64,000 nucleotides of DNA from Acanthococcus lagerstroemiae (taxonomy: Eukaryota > Arthropoda > Insecta > Hemiptera > Eriococcidae): contig JAJSSI010000032.1 of the NCBI GenBank assembly GCA_031841125.1, forward strand, positions 50,001-114,000, written 5' to 3'. Below are positions 17,630-29,860 of this stretch, in pieces (position 1 is the first letter of the stretch; each line of letters opens with the position of its first letter). The notes under the pieces were generated by a model that saw nothing but the letters and a program-made list of their open reading frames with translations, ran no database searches and had not been told where the DNA came from. Position numbers and translations under genes: made by a program.

Positions 17630-18127
17630 CCCAGAGTTTATCAAGTATGTACAAACTCGAGGGAACCTAATCTTTGAGGGCAGAAGCGGATCTAGAAGCT
17701 AAGCCGCTATAGACACTCAACAAAATGTCCCCCTCGCCCCTCCACTCGCTATCCTCCTAATGGGCTACAGGTCAAAAATTGATGATTATTTCCCCGTTCT
17801 GTTTTCTGCAATTTCTACAATATTTAGCTTTCTTCTCCCTATCTCTTCTTCTTTTTTTTCTTTTCCCGAATTTCCTTCCTTTTTCCCGCTTCCCACTACT
17901 TTTGTGTACAAAAATCTGCTTCTCTTTGTAATAATCTACCGCCCTCAGCACTTATCTAATGTGCCTATTGGGAAATCCATCGCTGTTTGAGGGTGCGAAT
18001 AATACCCTCCCGTTTTCGTCGAGTGCCCCCTTTATCCAAAAACCCTACTCGCTACTAAGAATGACACGAAAATAGTTTCATGTCTTAAGGCAGAATCTAA
18101 TCGAGGCTCGTTGAATTCGATGAGTTA
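17630..18127. repeat. Dispersed repeat (left half) interrupted by a MITE
   Basis: Homologous to 7050-7230. The homology is interrupted by the MITE at 17681-17985 and by the mariner from 18128, then resumes at 19543-19790. Confidence 0.65.
17673..17993. mobile_element. hAT-like MITE (305 bp) with perfect 8-bp duplication
   Basis: The element is 17681-17985, flanked by tttgaggg on both sides. The ends CAGAAGCGGATCTAG and, from the right, CAGCGATGGATTTCC are imperfect inverted repeats. The sequence at 7093-7115 shows the site without it. Confidence 0.75.
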
Positions 18128-18169
18128 CGAGTTCTGACAATTAAATAACGAGACTGCTTATCAAAAAGA

Positions 18170-18440
18170 GCTTTATTATAAAAATTATTCAACAAATTAG
18201 TGTTCCCCTTCAATATACTCTCCTCCCCTCTCCACACACCGTTCCATTCGTTTTTTCCATTGGTTGAAGCAATGCTGGAAATTTTCTTTCCTAAGGGTGT
18301 TTAGGAGCTCCGCCGATTTTCGTTTCACTTTCCATCGTTTCAAAATGGGTTCCTTTGAGAGCAGACTTGATCTTTGGAATAAGGAAAAAGTCGCAGGGCG
18401 CTAAATCAGGCGAGTACGGTGCGTGTTCGAGCACCTGAGG
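18170..18440 (-). pseudogene. Mariner transposase C-terminal remnant
   Basis: Minus-strand reading gives segments such as SPDLAPCDFF (with local breaks), KGTHFETM and a C-terminal GGEYIEGEH. This is the region around and after the third catalytic Asp in mariner transposases. It contains stops and is separated from the N-terminal piece by a deletion. Confidence 0.7.
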
Positions 18441-18477
18441 CCCTCTAGCGACTAAATAACGCTACACAGGCAGCGCG

Positions 18478-18760
18478 TTATGGGCGTTCAAGGGTCAAGT
18501 TTTTCGGTATCAACTTCCCACAAACAGTCTTCATGTACAATTCGTCATGTAAAATTTTTCTGAGAGTTTCTTTATTGGCGTTCAAAGAGTCAGCAATCAT
18601 CCGAATGCTCATACGACAATCTCCGCGCACAGTTTGATTGATTTTGGCCGCGTTTTCCTGAGTTGCAACAGAGATAGGTCGACCTGGGCGTTGGTTATCT
18701 TCGGTGCTCTCTCGGCCTTCAGAAAACCGTTTACACCATTCCAAAACACACGCAAGAGAT
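18478..18760 (-). pseudogene. Mariner transposase N-terminal remnant (DNA-binding region)
   Basis: The open minus-strand frame reads EWCKRFSEGRESTEDN, QRPGRPISVAT, then a helix-turn-helix-like MSIRMIADSLNANKETLRKI and IPKNLTLE. This is the paired helix-turn-helix and linker of mariner transposases. The first helices and the DD(34)D catalytic domain are absent. Confidence 0.8.
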
Positions 18761-18874
18761 AGATCAATACAGTCCCATTTATTTTAAACGTTTCGCTCAT
18801 CATTGTATAGGTTCGTTCAAAAATGTGTACCCAAAAGCACTGCCTTTCTTCTCTTACTTGGCTTGTCACGTTTT

Positions 18875-19011
18875 TGCCTTTATTTACTTGGTGTGGTGGG
18901 ACGTATGGCGATGCACGCATGCCAAAGTGGCCTCTGAGACACCGCACCTCCGGCACCGGAAACTACCCTTTCGGGCATCGCATCAGTACCGAGGGGTGCC
19001 TTTATTTACTT
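18875..19011 (-). mobile_element. 107-bp repeat inserted in mariner with 15-bp duplication
   Basis: The insertion 18890-18996 is flanked by perfect tgcctttatttactt on both sides. The related non-inserted sequence is at 39095-39120. It belongs to the short dispersed family at 12735, 26290, 33238 and 51560. Duplication length suggests LINE-assisted insertion, but no promoter boxes or A tail are obvious. Confidence 0.8.
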
Positions 19012-19185
19012 ATCGGCGTTATTAAATTTTGAATTTTGCTTAAGATTTTTTCACTTTTTTTGCTGACCAAGCGCTCTGAAGAGTATTGAACACCACCCCG
19101 TCATTAAATAGCTAGACATATTGTTTTATGCCTTCCCTAAATAGTTTACTTAATACTATTCTCGTCCGGGTATTTTTAGTAGTGA

Positions 19186-19188
<3 letters not shown>

Positions 19189-19218
<30 letters not shown>
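19189..19218. repeat. (TC)n microsatellite inside the mariner
   Basis: About 14 uninterrupted TC units. A shorter degenerate TC tract lies at the equivalent place in the related sequence near 39310. Confidence 0.9.
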
Positions 19219-19222
<4 letters not shown>

Positions 19223-19542
19223 ATTTTATTTTTTTTAATTGAAAGTTGTGTTCCCCGCAGAACGGTTGTCATCTGTTTTAATTTTGTTTGATTTTTGGAG
19301 AAGCGAGAAATTTCAGATTGATACTTTACTCATGTTTTTTGTCACATATTATAAGCGGTACGAAAAAAAAAACACATTCGCTTCTACTCTTGATAGAATA
19401 AATACTACTGAAGCTACGAAAACGTGATTTAGAACTGGAATAGTAGACATTTCGACGTCTCCAGTGATGTATTTGTTTCCCTCCCTACCCCTCTAGGATG
19501 CCCGTTACGCGTGCAGTCTCGTTATTTAATTGTCAGACCTCG

Positions 19543-19790
19543 TATTCTACCGAGGTACTTTAGTTTTAAGCGAGAAAACGTTTCCGTGAGTGCTTGAACG
19601 GTTCCATCAACATCCAAATGACGAGTGAAAGCACTTGTTTTCAGGTATCTTTTATTAGATTTGTGCCTACCAAATTTTGGATCCATGAAAGGAATTTGAA
19701 ATTCCTGCTCCCCTTTGCAGCACAGTAGTTCAGAAGATGGCCTATTTAATATTCTTCAGACTTCAGAACCACATTAGCCTGCAGCATTAA
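19543..19790. repeat. Dispersed repeat (right half) after the mariner
   Basis: Continues the homology to 7230-7440, including ggatccatgaaa and agcacagtagttcaga. Confidence 0.6.
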
Positions 19791-19819
19791 AACCCGATCT
19801 GATAAAATTAGTGTCGTTC

Positions 19820-20030
19820 GACAGTTCGACATGTGTCGAACTATCGAAATCTTCGATTAAAGCTTTCTAATTGGCTGAAAATAAAGGGGCGGGACGAATA
19901 AATTTGATTGCTGTCGAATTATTGTCGAACAGTGTCGGAAGTTCGATTGAGTGGAACGAGTAAATTTGATTGCTGTCGAATTACTATCGAACAGTGTCCG
20001 AAGTTAGGCTGATCATCGAATATTCGTCAG
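19820..20030. repeat. GTCGAA-rich degenerate tandem repeat
   Basis: Two related ~75-bp stretches containing aatttgattgctgtcgaatt and tatcgaacagtgtc. Related in word content to the larger array at 24060-24500. Confidence 0.6.
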
Positions 20031-20034
20031 CCGC

Positions 20035-21860
20035 ATAGTGATTTGCAAAAGAATTGAGCTTTGAAGGTTGTCGTCGCGTCGGCGCCTTTACACGTTTGCG
20101 AATATTCCCACGATCCTGTTCGGTAATAGGTACGAGTGTGTTATCTCGACTCCGGAGTCTGGAAGTGCGGAATAAGTGGTTTCAGTTAAAAATTTCATGC
20201 GTCGCTGAGTGGTTCAGTGGTTTAATATTCGTGAAACGGATTTGCATGCACTGTTATTTATCGGTAAGTTATGTCACATTTTTGTAATTTAATGGAATAT
20301 TCAGTTACTAATTATTCTAGGAGTGGATCAATGAGGGAGGATAGGGGAAAAATTGCCCCTAGCCGGTCCACCGGCCGTTTAAACAGTTTTTGCTTGACCC
20401 CTCAGACCCTATGTTCTTTCATTAAAATGTATGTACCTAATTTTGCGTCTGTGCATTTCTAGCGCCCTAATTGGGGAGGGGCAGATTTTACATTGTAGAA
20501 CCAGGAATTTCCCAGTCAAAGCTTGAAGCTGTATTCAGTTATTCCTTGAACTCGAGGAATTCTTCTCCACATCGAAGGAGGATATAATTTGTAAGCGAAT
20601 TATAAGATGATACGTCGATCAAAGTATATCAATTGGGTACATCTTAGAAACAGTAGACTGTTTCAGAGTGAGAGGGGTGTCCTAGAAGTCTGGTTCCACT
20701 ATCTGATCATTTCGATTTCAGCAACTTATCTCGCGAACCGCACAGTTTGCAGAATGGCAAGTAGGTACACAAAAATGTTCCGTGTATCTGCCGTGGTCAA
20801 ATTGAGAGTCTGGTCTCGAGACGCATAAAGACGGGCGAGAATCAGGCAGTATGTGTAGTGTACCGAGCAAAATTGGAACCTGACTTTTGGGCAGTATTGT
20901 AGTCAGGATTTTCTCAAGGGGAGTAAGACTTTCAAGGGGAAAAAAAGTCGAAAATTGTGGTCTTTTTTGAAAATTGCCAATATAATAAGTATTAGGGGAC
21001 TATTTTATAAAAATGAAGGTAAAATTACTGCTCAAGCAAAATTAAAAAAAAAACACGTGTTTTAAAGACGAAAAATTGCTCATTCTTGCATATTTTTACA
21101 ATTTCAGGTTCCTCCCCCCCCCCCTCTTGGCTATGCTCATTCTTTTGGGACACCCTGTACTCGCAAATTTTGTTCAAGAATGTACACAGTAACTGATGCC
21201 ACATGTGTTCCCGTCATCACTAATTGTCAATTAGTTATCATTTCCTATAGGTACCTATGCCTGTTCGATTATTTTAATTAGGTAGACTAAGTAGAGATCG
21301 GACTGGGATTTTATTAATTTCTTCTACAGCATTATTGTGGAAATCATGAAGCCGGATTAAGATTAAAGTCGCGTATAAGCACTTGGGCCCCCAGGCACCT
21401 AACTGGAAATTTTTTTGTATCTGTTCAGTAGCTTTTTATTTACAGTACCGTGTCTGGCTGGTGGCCCGCCAAAATGTGCTGAAAACAAAAATGCTCAAAA
21501 TTCGGCTGCCTCTCAAAATTGGCCGCTCCGAGCTGGTGCTTGTTGTAGTGCCTATAGGTAAATCTGGTGCTGTATCACACAGAAAATTCTGTTTTTCTTG
21601 AGTGGGGCAAAACCTTATTGTCTGTAACCCCGCGCGATGCCTAGCAGCAGCTTGAATGGGAATTAGGAATGGAATGGAATTCCTTGTCATTGTACGTCTA
21701 CCATTATGAATTTAACATCGACGATGCAATCTTTAATTGATACATATGATAGAGTGTATGCGCGAGTCATATTATCTCATTAATAATTTTAGCGATGAAA
21801 TCCTTTCATACATCATTTTTCTGACGCCTGAATTCCCCATTCATATATGAACAGGGTTCT
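20035..21860. other. No supported gene
   Basis: Mixed spacer. A 77-residue frame at 20054-20287 ends near a donor-like tcggtaagtt but has no recognised domain. Other frames (20607-20828, 21383-21601) are short and unsupported. Confidence 0.4.
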
Positions 21861-21867
21861 AACTGTC

Positions 21868-21955
21868 ATTTAAGACATTGAAAGTCATTTATTTTGAAAA
21901 ATGGTCATGAAGTCATTTAAAGTCATTCATTTTCAATCATGGTCATTTAACAATT
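21868..21955. repeat. Degenerate GTCATTTA repeat
   Basis: Six or more irregular copies of gtcattta or tcattcatt-like words in under 90 bp. Confidence 0.6.
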
Positions 21956-22260
21956 TAAAAGTTAGCAAATTATACCTTGAGAGAGAGAGAGAACAAAGGA
22001 CTTAGAATTGGAAAACTCTGTCATAATGACCAGGACTGCAATTTTTGTTTGAATTGGGCACGACTCACTAAATTTCTTGAAACTTGAAAATTATATGTAC
22101 ACAGAGGAATTGACATTTCATAGCATACTTGTGGGTAGGATCGACGCTCGGAAACCGAAGTCAAATTTTTTGTCGAGAATGAAGGGAAAATTTTTCTATA
22201 ATTGAAGACAACGCATCACCTTCTTGGATTTTCAGTCTTTTGTTCAATTTCTATTTTCGG

Positions 22261-23250
22261 CATGAAACAGGGGTGGAAATATAGGGGGATAGGGGGGGAT
22301 AAGCCCTCCAGTTTCGAAATTGTCCCCCCTAAGTGAAAAATATAAAAGTATACGAGTATCGCTATTATCGTTTGTGATGTCATGCTTTTTTTCCTTTTTT
22401 TTTTTTTCTTCTTACAAAGAAAGTATTACAGTGGAAAATCTACTTTTTGTAGTTTTTTATTATTTTTTTTTTTGGAGGGGGCTATGATTTTTTTGGATTT
22501 TTATTACCCTTGACCGTGGGCTTAAGTGAGTTGGCTAAAGTAAGTTGGTTTAAGTGAGTTCAGTATTATCGCCCTCCAATTTCAAGGGATAAAGAATGTA
22601 GAGGAGACCAATCGTGATCCCACTGATAACGAAAAAGACCAACGTAGATGTGTGTGAGTGCCCAAAGCAAGTAAACTACAAAGTTCAAAGCTGTTTGAGA
22701 ACCTTTTTTTCCAGTGCATTAGTCACAAGAAAATACCTACGTAAATCCACAGTTTGCTCCTTACATTCCACGTAATAATGACTATAGATCTTTCTACAAA
22801 TTCAGAAGAAAACCAGAAATGTTACAATATATGTCACAGCAGGAGACACGTGCAGTTTGCAGCTGTTGTTCAAAGAAATTTCCATGGAAATGTCAACCAC
22901 CACTAAGAGGCACGGTTTTCGCTCAGATATACTCAGATGATGTCATAGTAACAGGAGCGTGTCGGGGGAGCACACCCCTCACTACTGCCCCCAAACCTTC
23001 GCGGGAGTGCATTGAACAACTTCCCAAAGTTTGATAACAACTTCCCAAAGTTTCATGGCGATCAGATGAACAGTGTAGTAAAGTCTGCAGCTGTGTTGTT
23101 TATAGAAACTTCCATGGAAATATGAAGGACATACACAGACAGACAGACAGATATACATTCATGTTTATGTGTATAGAAGATTTTAGGCACTGGGGCTTCA
23201 GCCCTCCCTCCCCCTAACAAAATCGCTCTATTTCCGCCCCTGTATGAAAC
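22261..23250. mobile_element. ~975-bp hAT-like non-autonomous element
   Basis: Left end CAGGGGTGGAAATATAG and right end, read inward, CAGGGGCGGAAATAG are inverted repeats. Flanks (c/t)atgaaac agree at seven of eight bases. Internally there is no transposase. A nested segment at 22840-23170 (duplicated acttcccaaagttt, tccatggaaat, then acagacagacagacag) resembles a LINE/SINE 3' tail. Confidence 0.65.
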
Positions 23251-24050
23251 CTATTTGAAGAAAATTAGATTTTTGCAAAAAAGTTTGTTCGAAACACAAT
23301 ACAGGTATACTCGTAAGGACATGAATGGGTACCTTTATTTTATTTTATTTTTTCACGAGACTAGCCCTCATTTTTTTTTCCTTTTTCTTATACCATAAAA
23401 TCTATGATGATGCTTTCGCAATTTTCTATTAATCGACGTTATTGTTTTCTCTGTAGATCCTTTCAGAGGTCGGAAAATTAGATTGTATATTTATCTATTT
23501 TGAATATATTTTAGGATATAGACCTTAACTCGTGGTGTGATACTTAATATTTCAGTAACTTAGCATTGAAATCTTACACTTTCTTCTAGGTGTGGCCCCG
23601 ACGGTGATTACTCTCGGTATATGGACGGCGGAATACTTCCACAGTACGCAGTGTATCACGCTTCGCATGTATAATAATTTATAAAAAATTATTTCAATTT
23701 TCTCAAAAATATATATAGGTGAAATTCTGAATTTTCTATTCTTTCCAGTATTCGAATGACTTTAATAATCCGTCTGTCTGACGCGAAACATTTATACCTA
23801 TTCTAAAAGGAAATGCTTCAGGTCCACAGAAGTGAAGGACACATATCTATTAATATTAAAAATGAGAGAGAACGCGCTCAGCCAGTAAAAATTGGGAGAA
23901 TGGAGTGGGTAAATGAAAAATGAAATACTCAGCTTGTAATTTTTAGCTTAAAATTCCTTGCTCAGGTCTTTTAAGGGAGGGGCTATAGCTCGTACCCCCC
24001 CCCCCAGTTTGCGCCTATGAAAGGATCCCTGGACGAAAAGGGAGGAGGGA
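23251..24050. other. AT-rich spacer, no supported gene
   Basis: Low-complexity T-rich tracts and short frames only. A C-run (13 C) lies at about 23996-24005. Confidence 0.5.
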
Positions 24051-24059
24051 TTAATTTCT

Positions 24060-24500
24060 AGGGTGAGAAAATATCGAAATAGTGTCGAACGCCCTGTCGA
24101 AAAAACGTCGAAATACTATCGAAGGAATGGCCAAACTATCGAAATATTGTCGAACGCGCCGTCGGAATGTCGAAAAAAAGACGCCGAAATAGTATCGAAG
24201 GAATAGCCGAAATGTCGAACTGATGTCGAAAAAAACGTCGAAATAGTATCGAAGGAATAGCCGAAATGTCGAAATGCTGTCGAACAAACAATCGAAACAT
24301 CGAATCGAAAATTGTCGAACTGTCGAAAAATTGTCGAGAAAGTATCGAACTTCCGAACTTCTGTCGACAGACGGGGCGTTTCCGACACAAAATGCTGACT
24401 TCTGATTGGTTGTAATTTCTGCCGAACTGCCGATTTTTCAGTCGAAATGAGCAAGATCGATAGTGTCGAAAAAACTGTCGCTGACGACCGATCGGGAAAT
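24060..24500. repeat. TCGAAAT-rich tandem repeat, ~54-bp period
   Basis: Repeated words tatcgaaggaatagccgaaa and gtcgaaaaaaacgtcgaaat recur. Two neighbouring units near 24180-24290 are nearly identical and others are diverged. Minus-strand frames across it (24051-24688) are repeat artefacts. Confidence 0.75.
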
Positions 24501-24719
24501 TTCGAACCAAAATATTTTCTGTGTTGCCCATTTCTCGTATTCGAATATAGCTTCAAAGTTGACATTGGATTATTTTTGAGGTCACCAAATCGAAATGTAA
24601 CAATTAATAAAAAATAAAAAGTATTTTTACATTTAAAATTCCAAAAATACACGTTAAGTAGGATGAAAATAGTAGGTACGTTAAGCATTTTGAACTCTTC
24701 ATCCCTCCATCGTCAATTT

Positions 24720-26400
24720 AATTTTTATTTTATGGTGTAGAGAAAGTCAGGTCCACCGTATATTGTTTCTTTTTTTTAATATATATACGAGTTTGCTATT
24801 TTAAAGTTATATTTAAAATTACTAATTATTTTCATTGACACCTTCCACGTCCCCAAAGGTCCAAAATTTAAAAAAAAAACAAAAAACAAAAAAAAACATA
24901 TTTGTCTTAATTATCTCATTCCAGTCCCCCATTAGGATGTTGAAGTTCTTTTTCGGCTTGAAGTGTTGATTTTTTGGTGGGGAGGGGGGTCATGGAATTC
25001 TCGGTGATCGCTTTAAATATTGGTACATAAAAAAATCAGGAACTTCTGAACTTTGCGTCAAGTTTATTTGCTTCAATAAGAAACTTAGTTATCTTTTTCA
25101 TTAGTCACCTTTCTTGAAATTTTATTTCTAACATGGTGTTTATCTATCAACATTTCATTGATTAATTTTCAGTAGTATTTATATGATTTCATTTGTATGT
25201 TTTTAGGTATGACGCAGTAGAGCTCAAGAAAAGTATCTATGAAGATGCCAGTGTTTTTTAGTTTTTTTTCATTTAATGAAGTGCGGTCATTGGACATTTC
25301 CTCGTATTTGGTGTGTCGAATTTCAGTGCGTAATTTCGTGATTTTCAGTGCGTATATTTGCGATTTAATTTTCGATTTGGTGTCGCGTTCGCGTAGGTTA
25401 TTGAAGCGTTCCAGTCCGTGAGTCTGTTCCAGTTTTACTTATACCTATTATACTTACTTAGGCAAATGTAGTAGCAAGATGGGGTTGGGGTACTTATAGA
25501 ACTTTTTGGCGTGAGGATTCATAGTGTGAAGATCTGAGAAATACGTTGTATAAGTGTCTTTTTTGAATACCTAGTGTTGTTTTAGTTGACAGTGTTTTGA
25601 TTGTTTGTATTTTCGTTGGATTTTTGTGACGTGATTTATATTTGTTTGTTGGTTTTGGTGGCGTTATTTGTTGAGTTGAAACTGACTACCTACCTCAAGA
25701 TATTCTAATGGTGAGTAGATGATATAGGTACGTACTTATTGATAGTTATAAGTTACTTAATCGTTAATTACTTACATCCAATTCCTATTGTCTTGTTTAA
25801 TGCTTTTAGTATTTCAGATAGTTAACTGTATGTGGTGTTTTTTACGATGAACACTTTACAAATGTGCTTGTGTAAATAATCTTTACGATGTTCCGTAAAC
25901 CAGTTTCGTATGTAAAACCATTAAAACAATTTCTTCTTCTGGGGGGGGGGGCACCTTAGTGTATAGGAACAGAGAACTTTTTCTCCTTTACTCTAGCACT
26001 GTTTGAAAAAAATTCTCAGTGTTCGTCTGCAGCTGGAAAGCCTAAAGATCCTCTAACATGGATATTTTTTTAATTCTCAAAGATTTCCGGAAGCCTGCGG
26101 TCTGTTATCAGTATTTAGTGGCCATTTTGGGAGCAAGTCCTCACCTGGATCTTAGTGAGGGATAAATCCCTATCTCTCATCTGCTTTAGTGCTTTTTACG
26201 TATCTTCCTATAAATACCTTTATACTTGCATCGCCTTTTTTGGCGGATTTAGGGGCATTAGAAATATATCTTAGTGAGGGATAAATCCCCAAAGCGTTCC
26301 CCTCGGCACTGATGCGATGCCCGAAATGGTAGTTTCTAGTGCTGGGATGCGGTGTCATAGGGGCCATTTTTGCATGCGTGCATCATCATACGTCCTACCG
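24720..26400. repeat. Segmental duplication E1 (pairs with 39770-41470)
   Basis: Shared stretches include gtttgctattttaaagt, gaacttctgaactttgcgtcaag variants, atctatgaagatgc, the TTCGCG block, and tgactacctacctcaagata. Divergence is substantial. No intact gene seen. Confidence 0.65.
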
Positions 26401-26417
26401 CAACATTCATCGTCGGG

Positions 26418-26621
26418 AAAATGGAGGAATTCGTCAAGAAGGTGGAAGACTTCGTCAATCAAATGGAAGACTTCGCCATCCGGAAGATGGAAGAATTCAT
26501 TATCAAGAACACAGCTGATTTCATTGTCAAGATGATGGAAGATTTCGTCAAAATGGGCGCATTCCTGAAGAGGGGAGATTTCGTGAACCTGGAAGAATTC
26601 AAAGAAATCAGAGTAAGTTTC
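26418..26621 (+). CDS. Exon-like segment encoding a repeated M-E-D/E-F-V helix
   Basis: Open frame from ATG 26421 with recurring KMEEFVKK, VEDFVNQ, MEDFAIRK, MEEFIIKN and MMEDFVKM. This predicts an amphipathic helix with a period near seven to eight residues. It runs into a good donor (aga|GTAAGT) near 26610. No acceptor is obvious; the short dispersed repeat ends just upstream at ~26400. Protein family not recognised. Single copy in this window. Confidence 0.35.
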
Positions 26622-26679
26622 GAGGTTTAATAATAGTGTAATAGAAAAGACTGAAGGAATGGTAGAAAATCTCAAATGA

Positions 26680-27500
26680 ATCTTGAACATTGAGTAAGTT
26701 TAGAACAAGAGCCTGATAATGGCCAGGGGGCAGATCGAACTAAGAATAGCTTGAGCTCCCACTCCACCCTCCGCACAAGATGTCACAATTGGCTTGAGTT
26801 GAAGAAGCTGTGACCATCAGTTAGAAAAAAATTAGAAATTTGCTCGCTTTTCTGATTCAAATCAGTTTACAGAACAAAAATTTACTCGCTCCCCTCATGT
26901 AAGTGTTAGCCAATTATTTAATCATTCGGTTATAGTCATGAAGATAAAATGAATTATATGTATAAGTAATAAGTCATAGCATGGGGAAGAGGTGAAGATT
27001 ATAAACTTCTTATCCATTATAAATTGCCCCTTCCAAGATTGGTTCTTGGATCTGTCACGGTTCATATGTGACATATGTATTGCTCTTTATATATTTAGAC
27101 CTACAGCTGCGTTCATATTGTAACAGAATTTTTTCAATTGCAGGTGATACTGAGTTATCAGTCTCGAAGATAGTCAAGATACCAGTATAACGACTTGAGA
27201 CCTTCGTAAGATGCACAGTTTGACCGCTACGACTCTGGAATTTTCATTGAAGAGTTGTAATTTGGTACGCTTTGACAAAATTTTTGCTATGTTTCTCAAA
27301 TTAATTCGTTAATAAAGCTGAGTATAGTGCAAGGAGGCATGTTTTAGTTGTATACAGTATTTACTCATTTCATTCGTAGGAGGGAACTATTTTTTCCTAA
27401 TAATTTTTTTTAAATTGGTATTCTGAGAGAAAAAAAAAACATTTAGTCAGCCTAAATGAGAAAAAATATGAAATATGTGTCGCTGATAAGGGATGATGGA
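26680..27500. repeat. Segmental duplication (pairs with 35763-36440)
   Basis: Shared runs include cttgaacattgagt, tttagaacaagagcctgat, gctgcgttcatatt and the acceptor-like ttgcaggtgatactgagtta at 27141 and 36053. An exon-like start after the acceptor is short and stops quickly. Confidence 0.7.
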
Positions 27501-29740
27501 CAGTATGATAAAGAATATGAGGTCTAGCAGATTCTGAGCCGTTGATGCTGCATGGTGTTATTGTAACGCTGGGTTCAAAGAGCTCCATCAGAATAACTAA
27601 ATTAATTTTATTTTAGAACATGATAATTATATAGGATAATTATAAAGAACAGTGTCTGTTGTCAGTACAGGTTGGAGGGGAGGTGTCACGGTGCAATGAG
27701 CAAGATTAGACCTTATTTTGAGCGGATCATGCTCACTTTGTTTTCTCTTAATCTTGATATTAACTGCGGGATTTTGATTTGCAGAACTTTGCTTAGTTGG
27801 ATGCTGAAACAAATTATTTATGTGAGAACCAGTTGGAGAAACGGAAGCTGAATACGCCGGTTCACAAATTTGCAATCTAACCAACGCCAGAGGCACTAAT
27901 TGAAGATGCATGCTCAGCTAGTTGTTGAATGATTACTTGCGGTCAGCAGCGATTTTTCTTATTGCTAGGATATTTATTAAATTTAACGGTATCCCTATTG
28001 GTCACCAACAAGCTGCGATTGTTTCAGAGCAATGAATGCGCTTTAGACTAGTATTTGAAACGTGACTACAATAGAATGGCTCACTCTTTTAGACTTAGGC
28101 CACTGTGGAAAAGAGCTTGTTAGTATTATGTCAGTATTATTTTGTGAGAATAGCTCAGTGGCCAAAGTCGCAATGCGAAATGTTTTCTTACTATATCGAG
28201 TCACTGTAAAGAGTGTTGGTTTAGGTGGCGCAAAATCTTAGGTCTGGTAATGCCCTTGCTGAAAAATGACAAAATGACTAAGAAAGGTTGGTTAGAGATG
28301 CCTACAGCCTCAATGCATTAGAATTCAGGCTCAGATTTCAGTCGTGCAATACTTCAGACATTAAATTGCTCGGGAGGAGGGAGGGGTGAGAAGTACTCTC
28401 TGTTGGCGGGAAGCAGACTACGCAAACCGCATGCAAGCATATGCTACATGCAAGCCTACGTGTCGTATGACGCGACTAAGGGTTGTTGGTGGGAGGAAGG
28501 CCCAACAGTATCCGAGTCGAATCTGGCTCCTTTAATACTTGAAGAGTGCATGTGAAAGACTACGTAGATACATCGATTAGGAGGAGAAAATTGGTGATAA
28601 CAGGTGGATGAGATTCTGAGTCGTTGATGCTGCATCGTTGTATTTTCAACATGGTCCCTAATACATAGGTCCATCTGAATAACTTCATTTTAATTTAGGA
28701 CATAATAATACTGTAGAGTAAGGTGGGAGGATGACATTGTGAAATTTATAAAAAACAAATTATTTCATGGGGTAGTGTTTGACCCGCAGAATGGACAAAG
28801 CAGAGAGTGGCTCATGCCTAAGAAAGGGCCTAGTATTGTATTAAAGCTGAACGTAAATAAATAAAAAATATTGTAAGAAAATTTCAAGGATCAGTTTTTG
28901 TTGTAAGTATAGGTCGGAGGGAAGGGCGTCACTGTGCAGGGAGCGAGGGTGAAGATTTGATTTTGAGACGATATTATGCTCCACTTGGTTTTCTTCTAAC
29001 TTTGGTATTTTGATTTGCAGAAGCTCGCTCAACTGGATGCGGAAACAACATATTTATGTAAGCATCACTGGAGAAACGGAAGCTTGAAGGCATTGGCTTA
29101 TAAATTTCCAATTTGCCGGTGGTCATTCAACTGGCATCAATGCCAAGGGTACACTAACCAACGCTAGAAGCCAAAATCGAAGATGCCTGCTCCGCCAATT
29201 GCTGAAAGATTAGTTGCGGTTAGTAGAAATTCCTCTTATTGCTAGTTCATTTATTAAATTTAGATGTGTCGCTATTGGGTATTGGAAGGAAGAAGGGTGC
29301 AGCATCTTCCGAGTGTGATCTGCATTCTTGAACAGCGTATGTAAAAAACGACATACAATGGACCAGGAGGAGGAAATTGGTAAGAAAAGGTAGACGAGAT
29401 TCGGAGTTGTTGATGCTGAGTGGTGTTGTTTTCAAGCTGGGTCCAATGGGCTCCACCAGAAAATAATTTTTATTTTGATATACGATAATTTATTGTAACA
29501 TAATTGTAAGGTCCATTTCTGTTGGATGTAAAGTTTGAAGGGAAGGAGGTGGTGGTGCAGGTAGCGAGTATAAACCTGATTTTGAGCCGATCATGATCCA
29601 ACTGATCTGGCGCAGTCAAGAAACAACCATTAAGAAGTGGGTTTCTTGACACATCTGTTTGATTTTCCTTCAAATCAAAGTTTCTTTAATTGTACGTAGC
29701 TTTAAATATAAAATGTGTACTAAAGTTATGTTTGATACAG

Positions 29741-29860
29741 GTGATAGAAATGCTGAGAAACGACTTTCGTAAGATTAACGCTGTTGTGTTCATGTTCCTC
29801 AAAACTTTCCTGGTACGAATATGAAGAAAAGATGCTGTCTAGTGCGTAAAACAAATTCGG
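29741..29860 (+). pseudogene. VIEMLRNEF exon-like segment, broken copy
   Basis: Reads VIEMLRNDFRKINAVVFMFL after gatacag, then a stop within about eight codons. Confidence 0.4.

Larger units (their letters stand above)
18126..19544. mobile_element. Decayed Tc1/mariner element with 29-bp inverted ends and TA target sites
   Basis: Left end (TA)CGAGTTCTGACAATTAA at 18126-18156 and the complementary right end at 19514-19544 match except for one base and are flanked by TA. Inside, the transposase is represented only by a C-terminal piece (18170-18440) and an N-terminal piece (18478-18760), both on the minus strand. The catalytic middle is missing. The rest (18770-19430) is non-coding and shared with 38980-39410. 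It is non-autonomous and carries a nested repeat insertion. Confidence 0.88.

Noticed and set aside
18126..19544. Active mariner
   Set aside because: The catalytic middle of the transposase is missing and the two remaining pieces contain breaks.
20200..20245. tRNA-Gly-like A box (gagtggttcagtggttt)
   Set aside because: No B box or stems downstream; chance similarity.
20640..21165. Possible element bounded by ggggtgtcct and gggacaccctg
   Set aside because: The arms are short and no target-site duplication could be found.
24051..24688. Overlapping minus-strand frames of 78-190 residues
   Set aside because: Translations of the TCGAAAT tandem repeat (recurrent FDTIS/RRFF words).
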